Of a stretch of 64,000 bases of DNA, positions 11,141-22,015 are shown in pieces. Location: positions 62,001 through 126,000 of the forward strand of contig JARVKI010000025.1 of assembly GCA_036674765.1 (NCBI GenBank), given 5' to 3'. The stretch comes from Seiridium cupressi (taxonomy: Eukaryota; Ascomycota; Sordariomycetes; Amphisphaeriales; Sporocadaceae). The notes under the pieces were generated by a model. That model did not search any database and was not told where the DNA came from. It saw only the letters and a list, made by a program, of their open reading frames with translations. Numbering within the stretch: the stretch's first letter is position 1; each line of letters begins with the position of its first letter. The translations under genes were made by a program, and so were the position numbers.

Positions 11141-12620
11141 ATGGACAAACTACCACCGGGAAATATTGAGTAAAATTATCGGTCATGCATTCGACACAAT
11201 TCAGAGATGGGTGGACTTGATTGAAACTAACAAACCGTACAGTAGCAGGATCGGTCCTATGATGTGGCCCGTAAGGAGATTGTATTATCCGCGTATTCGA
11301 TGGGCAACTCGGCCCCTATGTCCAAGCAATGGCAACCCCGTATCGAGAGGATCACTTTCGCCGAGGTATATCTCTCGCCTGCGCGGTTGGCAGCGGCCAG
11401 GAAGATACTCACCCCGATGCGCTTCGGCGACGTTCGCTCAATTCACCTTGATGTGGTGCTTGATGATTACAGCAAACAGACAAGGAGGTATGTCGGGAAT
11501 GAGAAGGAGAATGTCCGAAACAACGACGTCTTCACACGCACAGTCGCCGGCATCTTCTCTCTTCTCAAACCACTCGACGTGCCCAAATCCATTCGCGGCC
11601 CAAGAACTCTACGACTGACTGCTCATTCGCCAAGTGACGAATTGCTTCTCGAGGAGGCACGTAGGTTACGCTACAATGGGGCCAATGTCCTGGAAGTGCG
11701 TTACCAGCAGTCGTATTTGGAACTCCCGGATGCCCGACATGGACCTCACTCTTCTCCAAGTTTGAAGTCCCCAATCCCTACCGAAGGCATTTGGAATACC
11801 GTCTGATTAGTCCGAGTGCCTGCTATCGCATCGCAGCCATGACATGCACGCTTGAAGCAGTTGATTGGTATATGTCGGACAACAAATAGGAGGAGGATAT
11901 CCGACTGCGACGACGCCTCCTGGACGACAGTTCCAAGAGCTTACAATTACTCCCTTTGTCTTTGAAACATCTCATCCTAGTTTACCTTCGCAAGCCTCCC
12001 AAAAACTACTTGTTTAATCTCAACAACAAATTATTGGAGACGTATGGTCCGGACCCTCTCAGTACTACACTGCGCAACCTCCCCCAGCGCCTCGTCACGG
12101 TAGATCTCGCAGGCCCCATATATACAACGAACGACTGTTTCTGTTCCTCATCATTCTCCGAGGCCGAGGAACCAGAGTGGCGTAGACTTGAGACTCTCAG
12201 CCTCGACACGTCTGCAGCGATTCCGAAAGGCCATTGGCAGTTCGATCGCCATGCTGAGTATAAAGCCCTTGTGGTCGCTGGAGGTGGCTGAGACCGGGAC
12301 CAACTCGACGCAGCTGCGGCTAAGGATGTGTATGGAAACAAGTTTCTAGGGTCGCCGGATGCACAATCGATAGACTGGTTTATCGCAGCTGGCCGACCGG
12401 CTAGGAAGATGTCAATGTTGCGAGACTTATTTATCAACACTGCGTGCGGCGTGCCTAACGTCTGGGATAGGTGCACTGTTTACTTGCGTTATTGTACGCT
12501 AGAATACCCCGTTCCACAGCGGTCGCTCAGAGCTGAGAGCATACGGTTTTAGAGACTGATGGTGAACTGGGTCAAGAGTGGAGATTGGCGTCTCAGGTGT
12601 ATTTTGATTTTGATAACACT
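11141..12620 (+). pseudogene. Fungal F-box protein pseudogene
   Basis: Starts with an F-box-like MDKLPPE and ILSKIIGHAF, which are in different frames because one extra G sits in the run after CCACC near 11157. Later parts resemble large fungal F-box proteins: KQWQPRIERITFAEVYLSPA, ILTPMRFGDVRSIHLDVVL, and RDLFINTACGVPN near the end. Frame changes occur near 11157, 11260 and 11800. In-frame stops at 11887-11889 and 12289-12291 interrupt matching sequence that continues in the same frame. F-box proteins are substrate receptors of SCF ubiquitin ligases. No full-length product is possible. The 3' boundary is approximate. Confidence 0.8.
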
Positions 12621-12814
12621 GATACCTTGAAGTTCGATTCTAGAGAGACTGAACGTCCCCAGATCCGTGTTTAGGCGGACCACCCTGCATGGGGTTATTT
12701 GCAATTATACTCTGTTTAGATATAATTAAAATAGCAGTGACGTTTGACAATTGCAAGGGTCCTTTGTTATTGCGATTCTTAACTAGATCAACGGGGTGCA
12801 TCTTCAGCTTCTCT

Positions 12815-13814
12815 TTACCACCACGTCCACCATGCAAATGCTCCCACCAGGGCGAGGGCCAAACTGGCTACTTTAATCATGGCCCTACGTGCTCCAGGTG
12901 CCAGCGGTGCACCCATGACAACTTCGAACTCTGCTGGGCTATGTTTGATTGGCCAAGGCAGACTCGGAATTTCCTCCCCCAGTAATGGGCAGAGATGCTC
13001 CCAGTCCAGCCCATCCTCCAGCCGTACGACATGCAGTTTATTCGAAGGTACTAGGCACTTGACTTTCGTCAAACTGAGGGCATTCGTCAGTTACTGTATA
13101 TATCAACGGCAGATGGAGGCAATAAAAATCGACTCTTACTAGTTCACATAGTAGTCCCGCAACGCCAGCTCGCCTTCCGGAGTAGTTCCTTTGCCGTAGG
13201 TGACGGCCGGGAGTATTGCCTTACAGAACCTGTCGATTTCAGACAACATTGGATCAAAGTGCTTAAGCAGCGACATAGGGAACCGGTCGAGAGCATCGGC
13301 GAATCGGAAAGTCGTTGCCTTCCATGACTTGACTAGGTCGTCTGGGTTGCGCTCTACGAGGAGGTACTGTGCATCGGGATACGCAGCCACGAATTGCGGC
13401 GCCATGTAACACGGCATCTCAGTGATTACCTGTCATCCAGTCAGTCAATAGCCCAATTCTACATCTGTTGGGAAGTTTTCGAGCACATTGTAGTTAGCAA
13501 ACCATTTATCGAACTCCGTCTTGGTGAACGGTATGCCCTTGTTCTCGTACAGCCCCGACTCCAACGCCTCGTTCAAGATCTTCATATCATGCACGCCATT
13601 CTTGAATGCCTCTAGTGTATGATAAGAGCGATAGCCCAGCAGATTGCATGCATTATAAACACCAAGAGTAGCTGAGCTGGGCACACATCGTCAATTGAGA
13701 CAAGGATTGAACAATGCAGTAGAGTAGCTAAACACACCGGCTGAAACTTAGCACGACCAGCTTCACCTCTTCTGTGTGGTTGGGTGTAGCTAATTGCTCA
13801 ACATAACGAGCCAT
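12815..13814 (-). CDS. P-loop sulfotransferase-like protein, membrane-anchored
   Basis: Four exons (13738-13814, 13487-13676, 13140-13429, 12815-13073) join into 271 residues; introns are 57-66 nt and the second has a clear CTGAC branch site. Similar fungal proteins belong to the Sulfotransfer_4-type family: start MARYVEQLATPNHTEEVKLV, P-loop region LSFSRSATLGVYNACNLLGY, the central FANYNVITEMPCYMAPQF, AAYPDAQYLLVERNPDD, and late KLHVVRLEDGLDWEHLCPLL. The phosphate-binding loop, usually SxxRTGT, reads SFSRSAT, so the Gly is lost and PAPS binding is doubtful. The C-terminus ends in a hydrophobic segment (VASLALALVGAFAWW), as in many family members, suggesting membrane attachment. The true substrate of this family is not established. 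The frame is intact. Confidence 0.8.
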
Positions 13815-14791
13815 CGTAGGCGGCTATGGATAACACAGACGAAAACAAATGCAGATAGCACCTGTTCAGTGGATTATAGCAGATCAACTTTCACGATACC
13901 ACCGGGAGTGCAAGATCAATTCGTCAGCATCGGGGGCATTCGCATTTGGGCTCGTAGTGCGCACACAACTGCAACTGATGCTTGACCACCCGACTGTAGT
14001 TTCGTGATGTGCTGGCGTCAGCAATGCAGCGTGTGGCCTATCAGCAGGAAGCGCCCAGTTCCGACAACGGTAAGCGTGCTCTTCGGCGATCCTCGTGTAA
14101 AAGCAATGAGAGACCTGCATAGATTTATTAAAGGCAACTAACTAGTGACAGTCGTGACATCTTGCTGTAGTATCTCGATATCAAAACCACTCATTCTAAC
14201 ACATTACAGATTGCCACGAACCATCAATGGAATGTATGTAAAATATGTACTTATCGTGATCTATAAATAACTCTTTTCAACCACTAGAGTCCGTGGGGGA
14301 GGTCCTGCATTGTTAGCTGTTCGTGCCTAGGCTAGTTTCGTTAACTTTCATGGCATCTACAATTGTGATTGCAGCTGAATAGATGGATATATATATATTT
14401 GCGCTTTTCAAACGACAACAACATGTTATAGACGGATTCTGGATGGGTTTTACTAAAACATTGGAACACATTCGAGGTCAAAAGTGGCTTGCATGTTCCA
14501 CTGGCAGCTGCGAGCCCGAAAATCATGTTTATTCCATCTCGACAGCCGGGTCGCAAGTCAAGCAGAGCAGCCACGATGGAATAATCAAGCAGCAGGCAAC
14601 AGCCCACCAAAGTGTGAGTGTTTGCAGCTCGACTCACTTTGCCCCATCGGTCAAAATTTTCTTTTCCGTCAATCTTTGCCACTCGCCTTCACTCTCTCTC
14701 TCTGCAAACAAATCCGCATGACGAGAGACGTGTTCGATTTTGTACCTCAGTTTTGACACCACGAAGCGTTTACAACTTGCAGCAGTTCGAC
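13815..14791. other. Divergent intergenic region
   Basis: Lies between the divergent sulfotransferase-like and helicase-like genes. No supported gene; several short overlapping frames near 14380-14790 lack motifs. Confidence 0.45.
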
Positions 14792-17531
14792 ATGGATCCA
14801 TTACCATCGGAGCAGGTGAAGGACTGTCTGCTGCTCCTAAGCGGCGATCGTTTTATAGGGCGAAAGCTCTTTTACCCAGACGAGAATGGCATGTCCATAA
14901 AGCTCGGCTACGAAACACCGCGTTTCGGTCAACCATTCCGGTAAGTGTCCTGACCCTTAATAACGCCGCATTCTACTCACTTCCACGTTAGGACGATCAT
15001 CCTACAGTTTCGCCGCGAGAAGAACGATTCCCTGCAGTGGTCAGGGCTGATTGACGTACATTTGAAGATCTACAATGATGACGTCGAGTTCTTTGAAACG
15101 GAAGAATGTACGGTCGCAGACCTTGAAAGTGAGGAGTTTCTCGGAGCATCTACTGTTGGAGAACTGAGAAAGTTAGACCGCTCTGTGTGGCTTTTCCTTA
15201 AAGTCAAGATGAGAGAAGGACGTAAGGCAATTGTATCTGGCTGGCCCATGCCATACGTCGGCCCAGAACCTGATGATTCATGGTACAACATGCGCGAAAG
15301 AATTGAAGGCATTTGTTATCTGGATGAACTCGTCGATGCAGGAATATTCAGCTGCCTCCTTCAATGCCGCGAACAGGATTTCGAGGAGTGGCAGCAAGTC
15401 GTGTCTCGATACTTAGGACAAACACTGCCGTTTGAGCCATCGTACGTTATTCTTTTTCCATCGCTTCAAAGTTCACCATCACTGACTTCTTATCATACAG
15501 TTTTGGATGGGACGAAGATCATTTCGACATGGTCATTCCCGAATTCCGTCGTCGAGAATCTGTTCAGTCCCAAAACGTTTTCTCGTCCAAGGTTGAAGCA
15601 GCCATATACCTGCAGCAAGGAGTGGCACAAGACCAATATCCACTTCTCGAGGATGCCGAGAACATGTGTCATGAGAAGCAGAGCGCCGTCTTCTTTCCCG
15701 ATAATAAAAATTCGCGAGATGATGAGTCCTTTCTAGTCTCAATCACATTGAACCGCGAGTTTGTGCGTCACCTTGGGAGATTTAGAGTTATTACTGTACT
15801 AACGGTTTATAGTCTGACAAGTACTACAACTGCATCAAGCGTACGATGACAATGAGTCAGCCGGTTGGTATTGCCTTCCGCTCAGGAGAAAGATTCAGTG
15901 AGATTGGTCTTATCTGGACCGGCCGCGTGGTGGGTTCAAATCAAATCCCTGCCACCGGTCGCCCTTCTCTCAAAAGTGGCGAGAAGGAAATCGTTCTTCT
16001 AGTTTTTCGACCTTCTGACCCACAACTTCGGTCATGGCAAATCCGCCATCACACCATTAATGTCAACAAACAGCTATCTGCTGGTCAGTGGCGCCATCGT
16101 GACTATCTCAAGATGACCCCCATATACCTAGTACCAAATATCGCGTCCGCGGGTGCAATTTCTCAAGTATGCAGAATTACGCAGCTTCTCATGGGAAACG
16201 ATGCTGAAATAGGTTCCGCAAACTATCTGACTCTCAGACATAAGAGTAAAGACATTGGCTACTGGGGAATAGAAAGACAAGTACCTTCGCAATGGGCGCA
16301 TCGACTCCATGCCGAGATTACCTGCGCTGCATCGCTACTTACTCTCCAAGACAAGCCCACAGATTTAGATTGTCATCCTCACGTAGCCCATCTAGTCTGG
16401 GCAACAGGCAGAATATTGCCAACTTACAATTTCCTGCAGACGACAGACAACAGCTTCCGAGATAGTTGTCTCCATCAACTAAGAGGATCGATGTTGGCGC
16501 CTTACACGGAGGTATTATCCCGGGCCCAACTAGGCCATGCGGCGCTTTGTGGCGACCATTGGGATCAACCACTAGCTGTCACTACCACGGTGTTGTTCGA
16601 CAACCCAACAGTTGGCCGTGTTGTCTTGAGCTGCAGCAAAAACGCCATGGTTGCTAAGGTAGCCAATGCCACCGACGCAGCAGCCCGCAAAGCCGTTGAC
16701 GATTACAATCAACACATAAGAGACAAGAAATTCCACAAGGCCTATTTCACCGTCGTTCGATCCAAGTTGCCGAGAGTGGAGGCTGACATGGTCATTGCGT
16801 TACTCAAGCACAAAGGAAGAGATTTGAAATGCTGGCAGAAAAAGCAAGATGCCTCCACGAACTGGTCCTTGCACCTTTCAGCGGCAGAATGGTTTCTCAA
16901 AGTGGTTCGCTACACGGGCCTGAATCCTGACATTCGCTGGGATCTGGATAGAAACGACAATCCTATGCTCCTGCAGATCAGGGACCACTTCGAATCGAGC
17001 ACGGATCCATTCGCTGTACTGTTGAGGGACTGCCTCAACCTAAAGTTGAACTGGGAAGACCTGGAAACCCAGTTCCTCAAAGCACATGGGAAGTGGCTTT
17101 GCTCGTTTGACGGTGCCGTTTGTCACGATCCTGAGATACTGAAATTGAAACCCACAAGTCCGAAGGATATCATTGTGGAGGTCATGACCAGCATTGTGCT
17201 CCATGCGGCTTCGGCGCTGTGTGCAACGCCACGAGTCTCGTCTGTAGATAGCTATGCTATCTTCAACGAGCATGTGGCTAAGGCCACGCTGATCGGCGAT
17301 GCTGGTACGATGCGGGTACCGGAACTTCTGATGGTATGGCTTTATGCACGTCCTCTAGTTTTGGCCGGCAATTTGAGAGGGAGACCCGTGGTACCAACTC
17401 GAGGTGCAACGGATGAGAATAACAATTGGGTGAACATGTTTGTATTCCAGCTGGAGCACTCTGCTCTTGCTAGACATGTGCAGCTCGGTTTCGCTAGCTG
17501 CGATTTACAGCGTCGGGCTGCTGAAATCTGA
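14792..17531 (+). CDS. SF1-helicase-like protein with eroded ATPase motifs
   Basis: Four exons (14792-14940, 14992-15441, 15501-15762, 15813-17531) join into 859 residues; intron 3 has a perfect TACTAAC branch site. The last 450 residues parallel fungal Upf1/Dna2-type SF1 helicases: a Q-motif-like lead into ALCGDHWDQPLAVTTTVLF where a Walker A GxxGxGKT should be, then GRVVLSCSKNAMVAKVAN like motif Ia, YAIFNEHVAKATLIGDAG where VVDEAG (Walker B) is expected, and RPLVLAGNLRGRPVV where AGDxxQLPP (motif III) is expected. The protein stops soon after, so helicase domain 2A is missing. The N-terminal 400 residues are unrecognised. By inference it cannot hydrolyse ATP. The long open frame and canonical introns argue that it is still expressed. 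The helicase relation rests on order and spacing of eroded motifs. Confidence 0.6.
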
Positions 17532-18305
17532 ATGCAGCCGCCGGGAACGACGCAAAATTGGGGGCGCGTAGGTTGATGCCCACCTTCTTTTATTCACACC
17601 GGCGTGTGGGATACTTGCAACGTACACACCAAAGCAGCCCGGAAAGGCCAAGTCGAACGCACACGAATGTTGTGTCGTGCAGCTACACAGATCTCACAAC
17701 CCCTCGTTCATGATAGGTTCAGAGCGCATGGATGGAGATATGCTGTGGTCATTCGCATGAGTATCTTTGGCTTCTAGAGCATGGAACGTGGGCTAATATT
17801 CGGGGACAAATGGCAATTGATGGGGAAGTCTGAGAGGAACTAGATCCGCAACCCTTTATACGAAGAAGCGGAGACCGGTCCATCACAGAAAGTTAGATCA
17901 TGGGCATTCAGACACAACTAGAGCACATTCATGGTTGCCGGTTTGACTAGGTTAGTCAGGTACTAGTCGCAATTGAGTCAGTCACTTTTGATATCACAAG
18001 ACGACGGACAGACCACCGCTTGTCGTTGATGGTGGAGCAGTCAATGCGCAGCGGCATTCAAACAACGGCGCAAGACTAAAAATCACCCTACATGTAGCGA
18101 TTCCAAGAGTCCGCAGGGCTTAAATTGGGATTGTACCACCTAGTCAGGCAAAAAGTGAAGTTGAGCAATGCGAACTCATGGGCAGCTAACGGCCAGGTGA
18201 GATTGACATTACCAGTTGAAGATTATCTGCATATCCATGCGTTTTTCATCGAGCATCTGCGCCAACTGAATACCAAATATAACTCGGAAGGTTCACAACA
18301 GTCGT
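17532..18305. other. Intergenic
   Basis: No supported gene or repeat seen. It separates the convergent helicase-like gene and glycosidase remnant. Confidence 0.5.
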
Positions 18306-18743
18306 TCAACAGTAGCCGCTGTTGGCGACGATGGTAATGACGGCTTCATTGATGAGGTCAATGTAGCTCCAGTAATCCCTCTTCGTACCCTCACCATCAA
18401 CCGTGGCGATGGAATAAGAGACAGCAGTCCAGAAAGCTCCACCGGCAACACACTTCTGCCACGCGTAGCGCTGAGTGTCAAAGATGGTCTTGCGGCATCA
18501 AGGGTGTTGTTGTACAGGACCTGAAGAGACCACTCGCCAACAAAGACGGGGAAGGTGGTCTCCTCGGCGATATACGCGGCCTAACCGCAGACGGTGGGGT
18601 TACCCAGGCCGAGTAGGTCCCGGCAGCTATCTTGTCGTCGTCGGATCTGACTCCCAAGGATGGCTGGGGGCGTCGGCCGTGGTAGGAACTGCAGTGGACA
18701 CGCCCATCAGGATGGCAGCGCAGAAGGTCGTGGAGAAACGCAT
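18306..18743 (-). pseudogene. Secreted glycoside-hydrolase (GH5-like) remnant
   Basis: The 5' end encodes a secretion signal (MRFSTTFCAAILMGVSTAV). Two stop codons and frame changes follow. The 3' end resembles the last part of fungal exo-beta-1,3-glucanases of family GH5: FPVFVGEWSL in one frame, then KTIFDTQRYAWQK, AGGAFWTAVSYSIATVDGEG and RDYWSYIDLINEAVI in another. Only about 145 codons remain where the family needs 350-450, so the middle with the (beta/alpha)8 core is deleted. The assignment to GH5 is by recalled resemblance and is moderate. Confidence 0.6.
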
Positions 18744-20371
18744 ACCGAAGGAGTGTGTACCTTTCCTATATGAAAACGAGTGTATGTACCACGAATGGGT
18801 ATGACGAGTGGAAGGCCAGGCAACAAGGACTGGATTGCAGCTGGTTGGCCATCTAAAAGCAGGGGTGGGATACGACTCTCTTATATAGAAGTCCTTGAGA
18901 ATAATACTGCGTCATCTAGCTAAGATATCGGGTCCCATGCAATCTAGATCTAGCTGAAATGCAGTTTCCTGCTCTAGTTCCTCCATAGTGCTGTGAACGG
19001 CACTCACGTCCCCAAAGTCTGCTTAACACATGAGCTGGCGGCTAGTGCACCGTTTATTTCCCAGCTGACTGGAATTGATCCATGCATTAGGAGATATTGG
19101 GCTCGAATGCATGATGGCCGATCAAGACGAGAACCTGCAAGCCTCAAGTCCATAGCAGAGCGGACTCTTGGCATTATGGACATGTTCACTCAACTCCCAA
19201 AAGTCAGTCCCGGTACGAGGAGAAATGGAGATACCCATGGCACATAGACAGCTGTCAAAGGTAATAACGGTGGGTCGAACTGTGATATCAATCCATATGC
19301 GGCGGGATCCGAAGCCCACAGCCATGAATTTAAGAGGCAAGGACGACGTTTACCAGCCCCGTTGAGCCAAACCCCTTTGCCTAAAGAAGAGCTGAAATTT
19401 CAAGAGACCCTCGTCAAAACATCGTAGCCATCGGCAAGGCTCTCTTTGACACAGAATTCATGCAGTAAACTCGAGACCAAATAGTCAATGGACATACTTG
19501 TTCACGTCGTCATGATTCAAGGAGAGTGCTTGGCACAGTCTAGGCTTGGAAAAATGAGAGTAGACATGAGGCTGGATCCTTGCCTGTCATCTGAATTGCG
19601 TGCTGCAGGAACAATAGACGATCAAAGTTGTCAGATCGCTTGAAGACTTGATTGGTGTGCCTGAATTCCGATGTCATTGTCAGTGAAGCGTTAACCCGGA
19701 CCAGGTGGGTTTCATTGGTTGCCAAGACGATTTTAACTCAAATAAGTCTAAACGACGTTGGAGTGGCTTGACCGGGAATTCCGAATTGAGTGCGGATAAT
19801 CCAGGCTCGCCGAACAGGCCGAAAGGTCACGATCAACGCTAATTATTGCAAACCCTTTCCATTCCCTGACAAAGCATGAGAAATGAGAATCTTTCAGCCA
19901 AGAAAGGCACTTCTTGGACTAAGATGGCGACTAGATTCTTCACTTTCACACTTATATAGAAGTGCCTGTCAGATCACCACATCTGCCGGCTCGGTATAGT
20001 AAAAGCTGAGCTCTAAACTCTCTAATTATCGCCTAGTCACGCCCACGCATACGCCATGCCAGCTTCCCGCAATACACATGGCGATCTATCCGAGGAACAC
20101 TGATTCGTGCACTTGTTTTCCACGAATCCGATGACGGGAAAGCCGGAGCTAACGACTAGGCGTGTGATGAGCAATAGGAGCAAAAGCCATATAGCATTTA
20201 CCATCATGGTCTGAGGACTCTAATAACCTAAAATCGTCCCCCAAACACCGAATTCGTCTTATGCACATACTACAACTACGTGAAGCAAATGCGTTGGCCG
20301 ATAATAAGTGCTTCGGTCAAGTCTAATTTCAGCCGAATCCAGACACATTGGGGGGTAGACCTCTATCTATC
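18744..20371. other. Intergenic, 1.6 kb
   Basis: No supported gene. Frames of at most 72 codons overlap on both strands without motifs. No repeat shared with the rest of the window was noticed. Confidence 0.45.
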
Positions 20372-21578
20372 TCAATGGTCTCCTGTGTATCCTGGCCAGT
20401 ATTCTGACGAAGACCATTTGAACCCGTGCCCGCACTTACATCTCATGTTATCACTATACGAAATGTCAGTTACAAAATCGGTTGCAGAAAATGTGTCACA
20501 TCTTACCAGCCTCCATCCTTTTGGATTCCGACGCCGCAACTAGGGCACGGCTTGGTCAGTCTCTGAGCAGTCTCCTCGCCCTGTCTCAGTTCCCCCTCCC
20601 GGCGTGCCCGCTCCCTCTCGACCTCTTCGGCTCTGCGCCGTTCCTCTTCCTGCCTAGCTCGCTCCTCAGCTTCAGCCCTCTCCCGTTCGCGCTGAGCCTC
20701 CTCGAATCGCCGCCGCTCCTGAGCAGCATCCTGTTCGGCCAAGATGATCTGATTGAATCTGTATTCAGCTTCTTCAGTCTGTCTCTCAAGCTGGCGGTCC
20801 CACTCATCTTGGGCTTCTTCCAGGTCACGTTGAACCTGGATCTGACTTCGGAAATTGCCGGGGTCCGCGAGGTAGCTTTCGTATTCCTCGCAGGAATAAT
20901 CAGTATGCCACTCGACCCTGTGACGGAAACACCACAAGCGGTTGCAAGATTGGCACAGCACGACCGGCTGGGTGACACCCGGGTAGTGCACCTGGCCCGA
21001 GGAGCAACCCAAAGGGCACCAAGCGAAGCCTTTCGCGTCACCCAAGATCCTGTTCATGGAGTACTCTGCATACCTACGGGAAAGCGTCAACCAGAAGTCC
21101 CAGGGAACCTATACCGAGGTGGTCTCCCCGGTGAAGAGACTTACTGAGTAGCAGTATCTGCATCTGTGTACGGTCCAGTATCATCTACACCCAAAGTCTC
21201 GGGGCATTCAGGACATCTGATCTCGTGCCACACATTGCTTGCGAGCTGGGATCGAATCGACGCGCCCATGCAATCAAGACAAGTCGACGGAGTATGTGAG
21301 CAATATTGAGTAGTCTGCCGCGATGGGAACTCATCTAAAGGTTTTGTCTCGAGACAAGCAGTACACTCTCTGTTTCCTGCATTTGGGTCAAGCGACTGAT
21401 TCTCGTGGCCATTCGACCTACTAAACAGAAAGTTTAATATTTGTTCTTCGATTGATCGTCGATCATAGCTGACTCACTCATTTTGGTTATTTAGAATTGC
21501 GTTGTTAGCAATATCTTCGGCTAGTGACGGCGATGAGCTTGGCCGAAACAGAATCTCGGCATCTGCATTTGAATACAT
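20372..21578 (-). CDS. RBR-type E3 ubiquitin ligase-like protein
   Basis: Four exons (21478-21578, 21145-21420, 20507-21073, 20372-20453) join into 341 residues. RING1 begins at Cys53 (CTACLETKPLDEFPSRQ, later CLDCMGASIR and RCPEC). The IBR region follows (CPLGCSSGQVHYPG, VLCQSCNRLWCFRHRVEWH). RING2 covers residues 300-341: CPSCGVGIQKDGGCDNMRCK, then CGHGFKW. Cys315 in GGCDNM sits where RBR ligases hold the ubiquitin thioester. Two later zinc ligands are absent: FCW reads FKW and the WxC Cys is Ser. Between IBR and RING2, residues about 205-298 form a very charged Glu/Arg coiled coil (EERARQEEERRRAEEVER). It would take ubiquitin from an E2 and pass it to a substrate; the substrate is unknown and full activity is uncertain. 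Confidence 0.85.
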
Positions 21579-22015
21579 CGTGCTTGTGTTCGAAAAGTGG
21601 TTAATCAAGTGATTTTGGAATGTTATTTAAGATGCAGAGGTAAGATACTCTCAAGCTCGCTGCTTCAATCACTTATCTACAAGTATGGGCGACCAATTCC
21701 TTACGTCGTGTTTCCTAAGGTTTCTCAGATATGTACCTGAAACCTGAAGTCATATATCGTACTTGCTTGGTTAGTTAGTCGGGCTACTGTTTCGAGCAAG
21801 CATCTCCGTTCGGGGCTTTAGAAGCAATCGAAATTTGGCGAAGATGTTTTCTTGGCAATCTGGTGTCCTTTATTCTATCCTTATCTCCTCGCAATCTATC
21901 TGATGTTTTATGTTCATCATGTTCATGTTTGCAGCAACAATTTCCACTTCCAAGTCATTATGTTCCCACGAATCCATCCCAATACCGACCCATCAATTAC
22001 AGTGTATTGAATTCT
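21579..22015. other. Intergenic
   Basis: Promoter side of the RBR gene and 3' side of the HSP70-like pseudogene; no gene seen. Confidence 0.5.
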
